56,267 bases of DNA from an uncultured Butyrivibrio sp. (GCA_946623755.1 CAMORK010000008.1:1-56267), one strand, 5' to 3'; positions 17,739 to 27,053 are shown, counted from the first letter of the stretch. Translations and numbers: made by a program. The notes: generated from the letters alone by a model not told the origin.

Positions 17739-19082
17739 GTGGGATATTGGATTGCTGTAGTAGATGATGATGCATTACTGCTCAGAAGCGCAAAGAACCT
17801 TCTTGAAGGATACGCTATGCGCGTTAGTTGTCTGCGCTCCGGGCCTGCACTTTTAAAATTCATAGAAAATAATACACCGGATCTGGTAATCCTGGATATT
17901 CTCATGCCTGATATGGATGGATTTGAAACATTCCATGCACTCAGGGAGCTTGAGGAGAAACTGGGAAGAAATACCACTCCGGTGATTTTTTTGTCCGGAG
18001 ATAATGACTCAGCTACCGAGAGGCGAGGCCTTAGGGACGGAGCATCGGATTTTGTAAGGAAACCGATTGATAAGGAAATCCTTATAAACCGTATCTTCAA
18101 AACGATCGAAAGTTACAAGACTATAGAGATACTTACTGAAAAAGCGACTTTGGATAAACTGACCGGCTTTATGAACAAAGCCAGCGGAACAGAAAAGATA
18201 GCAGAGATGTGCCTTGACCATACCGGTGCACTCATGCTCTTTGACCTGGACAATTTCAAACTGGTCAATGATATCTACGGTCATGACATGGGAGATGAGG
18301 TGCTGATCGCCTTTTCTGAGATACTGAAGCATAACACCAGAGATGAGGATGTCATAAGCAGGATAGGCGGAGATGAATTCCTGGGATTCTTTAGCGGAGT
18401 AACTTCCGAAGTTGCCGTTAAGAGCCTGACAGGCAGACTTAATGTGCAGATTATCAGCAGATGTATTGGGCTGATGGGGGATGACTTTGATCTGCCGATA
18501 GGCATCTCGGTAGGCGCAGCCTTTGTTCCAAAGCATACGAGAGATTACACGACGCTTTTTAAATGTGCAGACACTGCTATGTACAGGGCAAAAGAGAGCG
18601 GAAAACACGGAGCTCAGATATATAATGAGGAACTTGCGGTCAAAGAGTCTGAGAGCAGGAACGATCTGGCTGCTGATCTTGCAAGAATAAGCCTGATCAT
18701 GGAAGAGAGAAATGAAGCAGACGGTGCAATGGTCATCGGAAAAGAAGCCTTTTACCAGATGTATCAGTTTTCAATACGCTTTATCCGCAGGTACAAAAAA
18801 GGTGCGGCCAAAATGCTCTTTAACCTCTCAGTCGGTGAAGACGACAGCTTGTCAGATCTTTCGTCCAGATTCATTGAAATGCTCAGAAAAAAGCTGAGAA
18901 TAAGCGATGTCATTGTACAGATTAAGTCAGACCAGGTTTTAGTATTTCTTCCGATCATCACCAAAGATGAGACAGAGATTGTCGTAAAGCGAATAGAAGA
19001 GTCTTTTGCTGAGATCGATATAGGATCGGCAAAAATGGAGTATGTAACTGAACACATATCTTGTGATGTTAATGAGGAATAA
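17739..19082 (+). CDS. Response regulator with diguanylate cyclase (REC-GGDEF) output
   Basis: A 447-aa cytosolic protein. A receiver domain spans residues 1-125 with the acidic pair VDDD, the phosphoacceptor D53 in LVILDILMPDMDG and the conserved lysine in RKPID. A GGDEF domain follows at about 140-300 with the intact motif GGDEF at 210-214. It is preceded by the inhibitory-site pattern RDED five residues before it, so product inhibition by c-di-GMP is expected. The last 130 residues form an extra helical/GGDEF-like tail with no active site. It makes c-di-GMP, probably on phosphorylation. The start is GTG at 17739 with GGAG eight bases upstream. Its TAA overlaps the next gene's ATG (TAATG). 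Confidence 0.92.
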   Translation: MGYWIAVVDDDALLLRSAKNLLEGYAMRVSCLRSGPALLKFIENNTPDLVILDILMPDMDGFETFHALRELEEKLGRNTTPVIFLSGDNDSATERRGLRDGASDFVRKPIDKEILINRIFKTIESYKTIEILTEKATLDKLTGFMNKASGTEKIAEMCLDHTGALMLFDLDNFKLVNDIYGHDMGDEVLIAFSEILKHNTRDEDVISRIGGDEFLGFFSGVTSEVAVKSLTGRLNVQIISRCIGLMGDDFDLPIGISVGAAFVPKHTRDYTTLFKCADTAMYRAKESGKHGAQIYNEELAVKESESRNDLAADLARISLIMEERNEADGAMVIGKEAFYQMYQFSIRFIRRYKKGAAKMLFNLSVGEDDSLSDLSSRFIEMLRKKLRISDVIVQIKSDQVLVFLPIITKDETEIVVKRIEESFAEIDIGSAKMEYVTEHISCDVNEE

Positions 19083-21136
19083 TGATGAACCAGAGAAATA
19101 ACGAGAGATTTATCATTCTGATAATATCCATCGGATGTATGGGACTTTCAATCGAAAGTATTCTGCTGGGATGGGAATTCTGGGTTCCGCCGCTGATTCT
19201 TGCCGGAGCCGTAATAGTCTGGGGAATGCATATTTCCGGGAATCCTGAATACAAGCTCAGGCAGCTTGCGTATCTTGGTTATGTGATGCTGCTTGTGTTT
19301 TATCATGGTGTGCACGGAAGCTCATATTATGATGTCGCAATAGTAATTGTTCTTGCTATGGCGTTGCTTACGCTGTTTGACCGCGTTTATTTATTAAATA
19401 TGCTTTTCGGAGAGTACTGGGTTATTCTTGTCATCCAGCTCTTTATTGTAAGCAAAGAGCATAATGTTGTCTTCGATGTTGTCAATATATCCAGATTATT
19501 CCTCCATATGATTATAGTTTTTATGGTCTATTTTATCTGCGTGAAACTTGTCAGGGACAAGATTGATATGGATAACAGCGACGCTGAAAAAGAAGCGCGA
19601 ATAGAGGCCGTAGATGCTGATATGGAGGACTTTCTTTCTAATATATCCCATGAGCTTAGAACGCCCGTAAACGTCGTTCTCGGAATGAGTGAGATACAGC
19701 TCAAAAAGAATCTTGGCGAAGAAGCCTTTTCAATAAAACAGGCGGGAACCAAGCTGGCTTATCAGATTGAAGATATCCAGGATTACACTGAATGCAAACG
19801 TGACAACATCATTCTTGAAGAGGATGAATACACATGCACGTCACTTATAAATGATGTGGTTGTGGAATTCAGGCTTCATGAAAATGAAAGAAAGCTGGAA
19901 CTCGTTGTCGATGTTGATCCCAAGGTCCCGGTAAAGATGAGGGGGGACGTAAAAAAGCTTCATAAGATATTCAGGCATCTGTTGGATAACGCTGTCAAGT
20001 TCACCAGGAAGGGCGGAATCCATGTCAGGGTATTTGCTGAGAATACTGATTATGGCGTAAATCTTTGCATTGAAGTTACGGATACAGGCATAGGTATTGA
20101 TCGTAAATCCATAGCAATGGTATCTGAGAGCATGTATCAGGTTAATAAAAAGAGAAATCGCAGTTCGGGAGGGATTGGACTGGGACTGTACATAGTCTAT
20201 GGATTTGCGCATAGCATGGGAGGCTTTGTCAAGATTGAGAGCATGCCAAAAAACGGAACCACAGTCAGGGTGACAATCCCTCAGAAAGTAGTGGATGGTT
20301 CCCCGTGCATGTCTTTGGATGAGAATTACAGCGGTGACATAATATTCCATTCGCGGTCTGAGAAGTTTAAAGTTCCCAAGGTGCGTGAATTCTATAAGGA
20401 GATGGCTATGAATCTTGCGTCAGGATTGAAAGTCACTCTGTACTCAGCCGATTCAATAAAAGAAATTGAACAGCTCATAGATAAACGCGAAATATCTGCT
20501 ATTTTCATGGGGCAGGAGGAATATGAAGACAATACCGCGTACTTTGAGAAATTGAGTAAAGGGAATATCGTGGTTGCTGTGTCTGCAAAACAGGGCTTTA
20601 AACCGGCTCCGGGAAGTACTGTCATTGTCATGCCTAAACCGCTGTACGGATATCCTGTTACCAAAGTAATTAATGAAGGTTATAACGCACAAAATCTTGA
20701 CAGTGAAGATAATATCGCACACCCCAATCTTGCGGGGCTGAAGGTACTTGTTGTTGATGATGAGCCAATGAACCTGATAGTTGCGGAAGGCATTTTCAGG
20801 AATTTTGGTATGAGTACCGATCTTGCCGGAAGCGGACAGGAGGCTATCGCCAAATTCAGAAAGAACAACTATGATGTTGTGTTCATGGATCACATGATGC
20901 CTGAAATGGATGGCGTGGAGGCCATGAAGCTCATCAAAACAGCGGCAAAGGAGAGAGACAAAAAAGCCATCGTTATTGCACTTACAGCCAACGCTGTCTC
21001 GGGTGCAAGAGAGATGTTCATGAGGGAAGGTTTCGATGGGTTTATTGCCAAACCCATGAGTATTCCGGAGTTTGAGCATGTTATGCTCAAGGTACTTGCC
21101 CAAAACGGTAAAGGCAGAGGAGGGCAGGCATCATGA
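19082..21136 (+). CDS. Hybrid sensor histidine kinase with receiver domain
   Basis: A 684-aa membrane protein. Five or six hydrophobic segments fill residues 7-160. The HisKA domain has H190 in SNISHELRTP. The ATPase domain (about 290-395) has LLDNAVKFT, VTDTGIGID and GGIGLGLYIV. About 420-540 is a degenerate receiver-like region without a phosphoacceptor. The C-terminal receiver has VVDDE and D603 in FMDHMMPEMDG. It should autophosphorylate and pass phosphate to its own or another receiver. There is no obvious extracellular sensing domain, so the signal is perhaps sensed within the membrane. It overlaps the upstream gene by one base and the downstream kinase by four (ATGA). Confidence 0.93.
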   Translation: MMNQRNNERFIILIISIGCMGLSIESILLGWEFWVPPLILAGAVIVWGMHISGNPEYKLRQLAYLGYVMLLVFYHGVHGSSYYDVAIVIVLAMALLTLFDRVYLLNMLFGEYWVILVIQLFIVSKEHNVVFDVVNISRLFLHMIIVFMVYFICVKLVRDKIDMDNSDAEKEARIEAVDADMEDFLSNISHELRTPVNVVLGMSEIQLKKNLGEEAFSIKQAGTKLAYQIEDIQDYTECKRDNIILEEDEYTCTSLINDVVVEFRLHENERKLELVVDVDPKVPVKMRGDVKKLHKIFRHLLDNAVKFTRKGGIHVRVFAENTDYGVNLCIEVTDTGIGIDRKSIAMVSESMYQVNKKRNRSSGGIGLGLYIVYGFAHSMGGFVKIESMPKNGTTVRVTIPQKVVDGSPCMSLDENYSGDIIFHSRSEKFKVPKVREFYKEMAMNLASGLKVTLYSADSIKEIEQLIDKREISAIFMGQEEYEDNTAYFEKLSKGNIVVAVSAKQGFKPAPGSTVIVMPKPLYGYPVTKVINEGYNAQNLDSEDNIAHPNLAGLKVLVVDDEPMNLIVAEGIFRNFGMSTDLAGSGQEAIAKFRKNNYDVVFMDHMMPEMDGVEAMKLIKTAAKERDKKAIVIALTANAVSGAREMFMREGFDGFIAKPMSIPEFEHVMLKVLAQNGKGRGGQAS

Positions 21137-24100
21137 AGAAAGACAATTTTATTTTCAGAGTAATAAAAGCAATAGAAGATCCGAACAGGGAGGTTAAGGA
21201 AAGAGTATATCTGGCATTGACCATTGTCTGCGAGACTACGATATTTGCTGCCCTTATAGGAGACATAATCACACAAGAGAATCCATATGAGATATGGTCT
21301 ATTGTTGTAACGCTTGTCTGTACATTGGCTCTAATGATCATATGCTTCCGCAAAAAAACGATTGGACTTGCGATAAAGCTCACTATTACAGGCATGGTGT
21401 TTTTGATGCTTCCGGTAGTTTACTTCTTTGGCGGAGGTATAAGGGGAGGTGGTGTTTTATGGATCATCTTTACCTATACATACGCAGGACTTGTGCTTAC
21501 AGGGGCATGGCGAATAGTGATGTACATAGGCATCACTCTGATGGCCTTTGCTTTTTATATGATTGAGTATTTTTATCCGCAGCTTGTATATCAGCATTCC
21601 AAAGAAATGTTCTTTATTGACTCATTTATATCGCTTGTGCTCGTAGGTACTGTATGTTTTTCTATGACATGGATTCAGAACAGCCTGCATATCAGGGCGA
21701 ATAAAAGGGCAACAGATGCAGCCAAAAGGGCAGAAGATCTTTCAAAAACACAGAACAGATTCTTCTCCGGCATGAGCCATGAGATTCGCACGCCCATAAA
21801 TGCAATTCTCGGGCTGAATGAGCTGATTCTCAGAAATCAGAGTGCTCCGGATGAAGTTGTAAAGGATGCAATGGGAATACAGGGCTCAGGTAAAATGCTC
21901 CTGACTCTTATCAATGATATTCTGGATTTTTCAAAGGTGGAAGCCGGAAGCATGGAGATTGTTCCGGTCAACTACAGCGTTGGAGATCTCTTTTCCGAGA
22001 TAATAAACATGTTCTGGGCCCACGCCAATGAAAAGGGACTTCGGTTTAATGTCATTATAGATCCAAAGACACCTTCGATGCTTTACGGCGATGAACTTCG
22101 TATTAAGCAGATTTTGGTAAATCTGGTAAATAATGCAGTTAAATATACATCTGAAGGTTCTGTTGATATTCGTGTTGAAAGTGAATTTTTGGATGAAAAG
22201 ACAGTTGATCTGACCATATCGGTATCAGACACCGGTATAGGCATCAAAAAGGAGTCGCTTCCGTATATTTTTGATGCCTTTAAGCGCGTGGAAGCAGATA
22301 AGAGCCGCTTCATAGAAGGAACGGGACTTGGCCTTTCAATTGTAAAAAAACTAACGGAACTGATGGGCGGAAAGGTATCTGTAAACAGTATTTATGGCGA
22401 GGGATCTACATTTACGGTTTCCTTTAATCAGGGAATTGCAGATACTGCAGCTATTGGCGAGTTGAACATCCACAATGAATCCGATGTTAAGAGAAAGGCT
22501 TACGAAAGCCTGTTCAGAGCGCCTGAGGCGAAGGTGCTTATTGTTGATGACAATGAGATAAACCTTGAGGTGGAGATGAAACTCCTTGAAGGCACGGAGA
22601 TGGTGATTCATGGTGCCATGAGCGGAAAAGAGGCACTGAAGCTTTGCCTTAAGGAAAAATATGATGTCATCCTTATGGATCATATAATGCCTGAGATGGA
22701 TGGAATAGAGTGTCTTAATAACATCCGTAATCAGGAGGGCGGCTTTAACAGATCCACGCCAATAGTGGTTCTTACTGCTAATGCCGGATCGGTTGACAGG
22801 GATACTTATTACAGAGCCGGATTCGATGGATATCAGGTAAAACCTGTTTCCAGCGAGTCTCTTGAAAGTACGCTGATAAAATTCATATCTCCCGACAAGG
22901 TTATTGTAAAGAGCCATAAGATAATGGTGGACAATACTGATATCAATACCGCTGCCGGATATTTCGGAAAAATGCCGCTGCTTATTACATCCACCAGTAT
23001 GTGTGATCTGCCCGATCCTCTTACCGAAAGATTTATTCCTCTTTTGCCTTTCCTGATAAAAACTGAGGAAGGCGTGTTTAAAGACGGAATCCAGATGGGA
23101 GCGGACGAGCTTATCCGTTACATAAATACCGGTAAAACTGCTGAGTCCATGCCTCCTGACGAATCTGCTTACAGAGAATTCTTTGCTGCTCAGCTTAAGC
23201 GGGCTCATCACATTATTCATATCGCGATAACCAGCAGTATGAGTGATGATTACAGACTTGCATGCGAGGCTGCAAAGTCTTTTGATAATGTAATTGTCGT
23301 AAACTCAGAGGCTATTTCATCGGCTACGGGAATTCTGGTTCTTGTCGCTATCAAACTTGCAAGAATGAATGTTTCTGTTGAGGATATTGTTGCTGAGCTT
23401 GAGGAAGTTAAAAAGAGACTCAGATGCAGTTTTATCATGGAAAATACAGAATTTATGGCCAGAAAAGGGTTTATTAGCAAAGAGCTGGATCAGGTTGCCA
23501 GGAGTTTAAGCCTTCATCCATGTATGAAAGTACAGAATGACAACATAAAAATCGGTGGTGTCTGGATGGGAAGAAGAAAGAGGGCATACCGTAAATATAT
23601 AAACAAGGCATTTCCGGTGGATGTCATTCCCGACCCTGAAGTTGTATTTGTAACTTATGTCGATGTTCCTATTGAAACCCTCAGATGGATCAAAGAAGAA
23701 ATAAGCAAGAAAGCTTATTTTGAGAATGTTGTGTTCAAGCAGGCTTCCGCAGCTATTTCCACCAACTGCGGCCCCGGCACCTTTGGTATTCTTTACTTTG
23801 TTAAGTCTAACAAGTCCTATAATCTCAATGCATACTTTAACGAAAGTATGGGCATGTTCGATAATGAGCAGGAAGAGGATGAAACCATACAGGTAGAGCC
23901 GGAGATCGTTGAACCTTTAAAATGGTATGAGTCCATAGAAGGAATTGATGGCAAGGTGGCCATTAAGAACAGTGAATCTGAGGAAGGCTTTAAGACTATC
24001 CTTAAGTTTTTCTATGATTCAATAGACAGCAAAGCTAAGGAATTGGATGGATACTATGAGAAGGAAGATTTTGACAACTATGTCATCAAGGTTCACGCGC

Positions 24101-24525
24101 TTAAGAGTTCCTGCCGGCTTATAGGAGCTGTGGGCACATCGGAAAAAGCGCAGCTCCTTGAAAAGGCAGGAAAAGAAGGAAGATTTGATTATATCAGACA
24201 AAATCATGCGGTATTTATGCGTGAATATCGCAATTACAAGAATTCTCTTAGCGAAATATTTGATGAGGATATTTCAGAAAAAGAGGATAAGCCGGCAAAG
24301 CCTGTTGCTGATAAGTATCTTATAGAGAGTGTTTATGAAGGGCTTTTGAGCGGCGCACAGGCTATGGACTGCGATGCCATAGATGCTGTTTTCAAGGAAA
24401 TAGAAGGCTACGAAATTCCTGAAGATGAGGCAGGTAAGATGGATGAACTTCACAAAATGGCTGATCAGTTCGATTATGATGGAATACTGGAGATATTAAA
24501 TGGAAACGGTAATTCGGCTGAATGA
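21133..24525 (+). CDS. Hybrid histidine kinase with receiver, DegV-type lipid-binding and Hpt domains
   Basis: A 1130-aa protein with an unusual order. Membrane segments fill about 17-190, and HisKA follows with H216 (GMSHEIRTPINAILG). The HATPase (about 320-430) has NAVKYT, VSDTGIGIK and GTGLGLSIV. The receiver has D516 (LMDHIMPEMDG). About 594-890 is a DegV/EDD fold: an N-terminal segment, ITSSMSDDYRLACEAAKSF, the VVNSEAISSATGILVLVAIK helix region and STNCGPGTFGILYF. An Hpt domain has H988 in HALKSSCRL. DegV proteins bind fatty acids; here the usual SGTY and the HTGPG histidine are replaced by SDDY and NCGPG, so the ligand may differ. GAGGAGGG precedes the ATG. The Hpt could relay phosphate to the REC-GGDEF protein of the same operon (inference). 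Confidence 0.9.
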   Translation: MKKDNFIFRVIKAIEDPNREVKERVYLALTIVCETTIFAALIGDIITQENPYEIWSIVVTLVCTLALMIICFRKKTIGLAIKLTITGMVFLMLPVVYFFGGGIRGGGVLWIIFTYTYAGLVLTGAWRIVMYIGITLMAFAFYMIEYFYPQLVYQHSKEMFFIDSFISLVLVGTVCFSMTWIQNSLHIRANKRATDAAKRAEDLSKTQNRFFSGMSHEIRTPINAILGLNELILRNQSAPDEVVKDAMGIQGSGKMLLTLINDILDFSKVEAGSMEIVPVNYSVGDLFSEIINMFWAHANEKGLRFNVIIDPKTPSMLYGDELRIKQILVNLVNNAVKYTSEGSVDIRVESEFLDEKTVDLTISVSDTGIGIKKESLPYIFDAFKRVEADKSRFIEGTGLGLSIVKKLTELMGGKVSVNSIYGEGSTFTVSFNQGIADTAAIGELNIHNESDVKRKAYESLFRAPEAKVLIVDDNEINLEVEMKLLEGTEMVIHGAMSGKEALKLCLKEKYDVILMDHIMPEMDGIECLNNIRNQEGGFNRSTPIVVLTANAGSVDRDTYYRAGFDGYQVKPVSSESLESTLIKFISPDKVIVKSHKIMVDNTDINTAAGYFGKMPLLITSTSMCDLPDPLTERFIPLLPFLIKTEEGVFKDGIQMGADELIRYINTGKTAESMPPDESAYREFFAAQLKRAHHIIHIAITSSMSDDYRLACEAAKSFDNVIVVNSEAISSATGILVLVAIKLARMNVSVEDIVAELEEVKKRLRCSFIMENTEFMARKGFISKELDQVARSLSLHPCMKVQNDNIKIGGVWMGRRKRAYRKYINKAFPVDVIPDPEVVFVTYVDVPIETLRWIKEEISKKAYFENVVFKQASAAISTNCGPGTFGILYFVKSNKSYNLNAYFNESMGMFDNEQEEDETIQVEPEIVEPLKWYESIEGIDGKVAIKNSESEEGFKTILKFFYDSIDSKAKELDGYYEKEDFDNYVIKVHALKSSCRLIGAVGTSEKAQLLEKAGKEGRFDYIRQNHAVFMREYRNYKNSLSEIFDEDISEKEDKPAKPVADKYLIESVYEGLLSGAQAMDCDAIDAVFKEIEGYEIPEDEAGKMDELHKMADQFDYDGILEILNGNGNSAE

Positions 24526-24676
24526 TGCAGTAAATGAATTTGCATGGGGATCCTTTGGCCTTGTTCTGATCTTGGGAGCGGGGATTATCTGCTCACTGGT
24601 GCACTGTCACAGCGCAGGAGCATGCTGCTTGGCATTTTCCTGCGCCTATTGTTTGTGTTATTGTATCAGATATTAG
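24500..24676 (+). pseudogene. Truncated N-terminus of an alanine/glycine:cation symporter (AGCS) gene
   Basis: A 58-codon frame starts at an ATG inside the end of the kinase gene, with GGAG seven bases upstream. Its first 35 residues (LNDAVNEFAWGSFGLVLILG, then AGIICSLV) match the conserved opening of AGCS symporters. After that the frame becomes Cys-rich nonsense and stops within the tail of the ACT gene. It is best read as the remnant of a transporter gene once coupled to the kinase operon and cut by deletion. It could instead be a genuine small membrane peptide. Confidence 0.5.
24612..24655 (+). terminator. Possible terminator between the kinase operon and the ACT gene
   Basis: GCGCAGGA (24612-24619) pairs with TCCTGCGC (24638-24645) across an 18-base loop, followed by the T-rich CTATTGTTTGTG. 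The position suits termination of the 17739-24525 operon, though the T-tract is interrupted. Confidence 0.45.
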
Positions 24677-25100
24677 CAATGTCTTCCTGCGTAAGGATCC
24701 TGACGCCGGCGCTGGTAAGTCTTGCTTCAGCTGCCTTGGTGTCAGCAACTCGGAAGATCATGCAGGCTCTGTCGGTGTTCTTGCCACCGGGGAAAGCATA
24801 CATATATTCAATGTTTACGGATTCATCGGTAAACTTATCAAGGAGCTTATCCAGTCCGCCTGCTTCATCCGGAATCTCAATCGCAAGTACAGGTGTAAGG
24901 CTGGCAACAAAGTCATGCTCTTTCAGAGTACTTACAGCTTCAAGAGCATCGTCCACGATCAGTCTTGCAATACCGAAGTCCTTGGTCTCTGCAAGGGAAG
25001 TGGCTCTCATGTCTATTCCGTGGGCTGCCAGAACACCTGTCATTTTCTTGAGGGTTCCGGGTTTGTTTTCAAGAAAAACAGAAATCTGCTGTACGCTCAT
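24666..25100 (-). CDS. Tandem ACT-domain protein (amino-acid-binding, PaaK-associated)
   Basis: A 144-aa protein made of two ACT domains: residues 1-70, starting QISVFLENKPGTLKKMTGVL, and 71-144. ACT domains bind amino acids and dimerise. Proteins of this exact kind are commonly encoded beside phenylacetate-CoA ligase and indolepyruvate oxidoreductase in anaerobes, and are thought to sense aromatic or branched amino acids. No catalytic domain is present. AGGAGG lies seven bases before the ATG. It is the last gene of the iorA-iorB-paaK-ACT operon, 53 bp after paaK. Confidence 0.87.
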   Translation of the reverse strand: MSVQQISVFLENKPGTLKKMTGVLAAHGIDMRATSLAETKDFGIARLIVDDALEAVSTLKEHDFVASLTPVLAIEIPDEAGGLDKLLDKFTDESVNIEYMYAFPGGKNTDRACMIFRVADTKAAEARLTSAGVRILTQEDIANI

Positions 25101-25153
25101 TCTTTTATCCTCCTGTTAATATTATATCATGATATACGGATTGCTCCACTTCG

Positions 25154-26455
25154 TTAAATCTTTCTCTTATCGACTACTCTTACGGCTTTTCCTTCAGATC
25201 TTGCAATGGACTTGGGCGCAAGGAGTGAAACCTTGGCCTTGATTCCGAGCATGGACTTGAGGTCTGCCATGAGCTTCTTTTGTCTCTCCTCAATTTCACC
25301 GACGTTATCGTTGAACATCTCGGGAGTCATCTCAACCTGGACATCAAGCGTATCTGTGTTGTTTACGCGGTCAACAACGATCTGGTAGTTAGCTGCATAA
25401 CCGTTGTTGAGAAGAACTGTCTCGATCTCGCTCGGGAATACGTTGACACCTCTGATGATGAGCATGTCGTCTGATCTTCCCATGGGCTTGGCCATTCTGA
25501 CATGGGTCCTTCCGCAGGAGCACTTCTCTCTTGAGAGTCTGCAGATATCCTTGGTGCGGTAACGGATCATCGGGAAAGCTTCCTTGTCAACAGCGGTGAA
25601 GACAAGTTCTCCCTGTTCACCTTCAGGAAGCACTTCGCCTGAATCGGGATCTATTATCTCTGCAATGAAGTGGTCCTCGTTGATGTGCATGCCGTGCTGA
25701 GCTGAGCACTCAAATGCAACACCGGGACCGGAGAGCTCTGTGAGACCGTAAATATCAAAGGCCTTGATTCCCATGGTCTTTTCGATGCTCTGTCTCATTT
25801 CTTCACTCCAGGCCTCAGCACCGAATATTCCGGCCTTAAGAGGAATATCATTGGGGCCGTAACCAAGTTCATGCATACGCTCGCCAAGATAGGCAGCATA
25901 GCTTGGTGTACAGCAAAGGATAGTAGCATTAAGGTCTTTTATAAACATGATCTGTCTGTCGGTATTACCGGAACTCATGGGAACGGTGAGACTTCCTACC
26001 TTGTGGGAACCACCGTGGAGTCCTGCACCACCGGTAAACAGACCATAGCCGTATGAAACCTGCACAACATCCTCGTTTGTTCCTCCTGCAGCCATGATGG
26101 CTCTTGCGCAGCAGTCTTCCCAGAGGTCTATATCATGCTGTGTATAAAAGGCAATTACTCTTTTTCCTGTTGTGCCTGACGTTGAGTGAATCCTGACAAC
26201 TTCATCCTTGGGAACCGCCAAAAGTCCGTCCGGATAGGTTTCCCTAAGATCTGCCTTGGAGAGGAAAGGAAGCTTGTGAAGATCATCAACGGACTTGATG
26301 TCATCGGGGGTGACTCCCTTTTCTTCCATCTTTTTGCGATAATAGGGGACATTGTCCCAGACATGTTTAACCTGTTTTACAAGCTTTTCCGACTGAATCT
26401 TCCTTATCTCCTCATAAGGGGCACATTCAATCTCGGGTTGATAATAATGCTCCAT
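25154..26455 (-). CDS. paaK: Phenylacetate-CoA ligase (AMP-forming)
   Basis: A 433-aa cytosolic adenylate-forming enzyme of PaaK type. It has the phosphate loop HSTSGTTGKRVIAFYTQHD near residue 92, IYGLTELSGPGVAFEC near 235, RYRTKDICRL and the C-terminal MGRSDDMLIIRGVNVFPSEIE. It activates arylacetates to CoA thioesters with ATP. In fermenting anaerobes next to ior genes it may run in reverse or recycle arylacetates made from amino acids (inference). GGGAGGAG sits seven bases before the ATG at 26455, so a longer upstream frame is rejected. It lies 25 bp after iorB. Confidence 0.94.
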   Translation of the reverse strand: MEHYYQPEIECAPYEEIRKIQSEKLVKQVKHVWDNVPYYRKKMEEKGVTPDDIKSVDDLHKLPFLSKADLRETYPDGLLAVPKDEVVRIHSTSGTTGKRVIAFYTQHDIDLWEDCCARAIMAAGGTNEDVVQVSYGYGLFTGGAGLHGGSHKVGSLTVPMSSGNTDRQIMFIKDLNATILCCTPSYAAYLGERMHELGYGPNDIPLKAGIFGAEAWSEEMRQSIEKTMGIKAFDIYGLTELSGPGVAFECSAQHGMHINEDHFIAEIIDPDSGEVLPEGEQGELVFTAVDKEAFPMIRYRTKDICRLSREKCSCGRTHVRMAKPMGRSDDMLIIRGVNVFPSEIETVLLNNGYAANYQIVVDRVNNTDTLDVQVEMTPEMFNDNVGEIEERQKKLMADLKSMLGIKAKVSLLAPKSIARSEGKAVRVVDKRKI

Positions 26456-26480
26456 AAGATACTCCTCCCAAATAAAAGAA

Positions 26481-27053
26481 TTACTGATTCTTACCAAGCT
26501 GGAATGCTTTCTTGTTCATCTCCAGGAACTTGGCGGGTACATTTGCCTCAAGAGACTTCATCCATGCTTCTTCCGGAAGATCGAAGTAGTGAGAGAGTCT
26601 TCCGAGAAGAACAATGTTTACGGCCTTGGCTGAGCCTGCCTCTTCTGCCAATGAGAGACAGTCGAGGGCATCAACTTTGGCTCCGGAATCTTTCAGCTTT
26701 TTAACCAGGTCAGAAGGATACTCCGCTGCGCCTGTGATAACGGGCATGGGATCGATCTGCTGGGTGTTTGTTACGATCTGACCGTTCTTTTTTAGGAACG
26801 GAAGCCATCTCGCGGCCTCCAATATCTCGAAGGATACGATGTAGTCTGCCTCGCCCTTATCTATCACAGGGGAAAAGACCTTGTCGCCGTATCTTACATA
26901 TGTGACAACGGACCCGCCTCTCTGGCTCATTCCGTGTACTTCTGAAACCTTAACGTCATATCCCTGGCTCATGAGAAGGTGACCAAGGAGTTTACTTGCA
27001 AGAAGTGAGCCCTGTCCGCCAACGCCCACGATCATAATGTTCTTTGTTTCCAT
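26481..27053 (-). CDS. iorB: Indolepyruvate:ferredoxin oxidoreductase, beta subunit
   Basis: A 190-aa subunit with the gamma-type pyruvate-oxidoreductase fold: IMIVGVGGQGSLLASKLLGH at the N-terminus, EVHGMSQRGGSVVTYVRYG near 45, and NIVLLGRLSHYFDLP near 150. With IorA it oxidatively decarboxylates indolepyruvate, phenylpyruvate and hydroxyphenylpyruvate to the aryl-acetyl-CoA, reducing ferredoxin. Length is normal. The ATG at 27053 is 27 bp after iorA. Confidence 0.95.
   Translation of the reverse strand: METKNIMIVGVGGQGSLLASKLLGHLLMSQGYDVKVSEVHGMSQRGGSVVTYVRYGDKVFSPVIDKGEADYIVSFEILEAARWLPFLKKNGQIVTNTQQIDPMPVITGAAEYPSDLVKKLKDSGAKVDALDCLSLAEEAGSAKAVNIVLLGRLSHYFDLPEEAWMKSLEANVPAKFLEMNKKAFQLGKNQ

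Noticed and set aside
18009..18608. Minus-strand 199-codon frame opposite the GGDEF protein
   Set aside because: It is antisense to an intact GGDEF active site and has no independent support.
22351..23220. Minus-strand 289-codon frame opposite the DegV-containing kinase
   Set aside because: It overlaps the receiver and DegV parts of the kinase in antisense, has no recognisable domain, and arises from codon bias.
24544..25119. Plus-strand 191-codon open frame over the ACT gene
   Set aside because: It is antisense to a clear two-domain ACT protein that has a good ribosome binding site; the plus-strand translation is Ser/Leu-rich shadow sequence.
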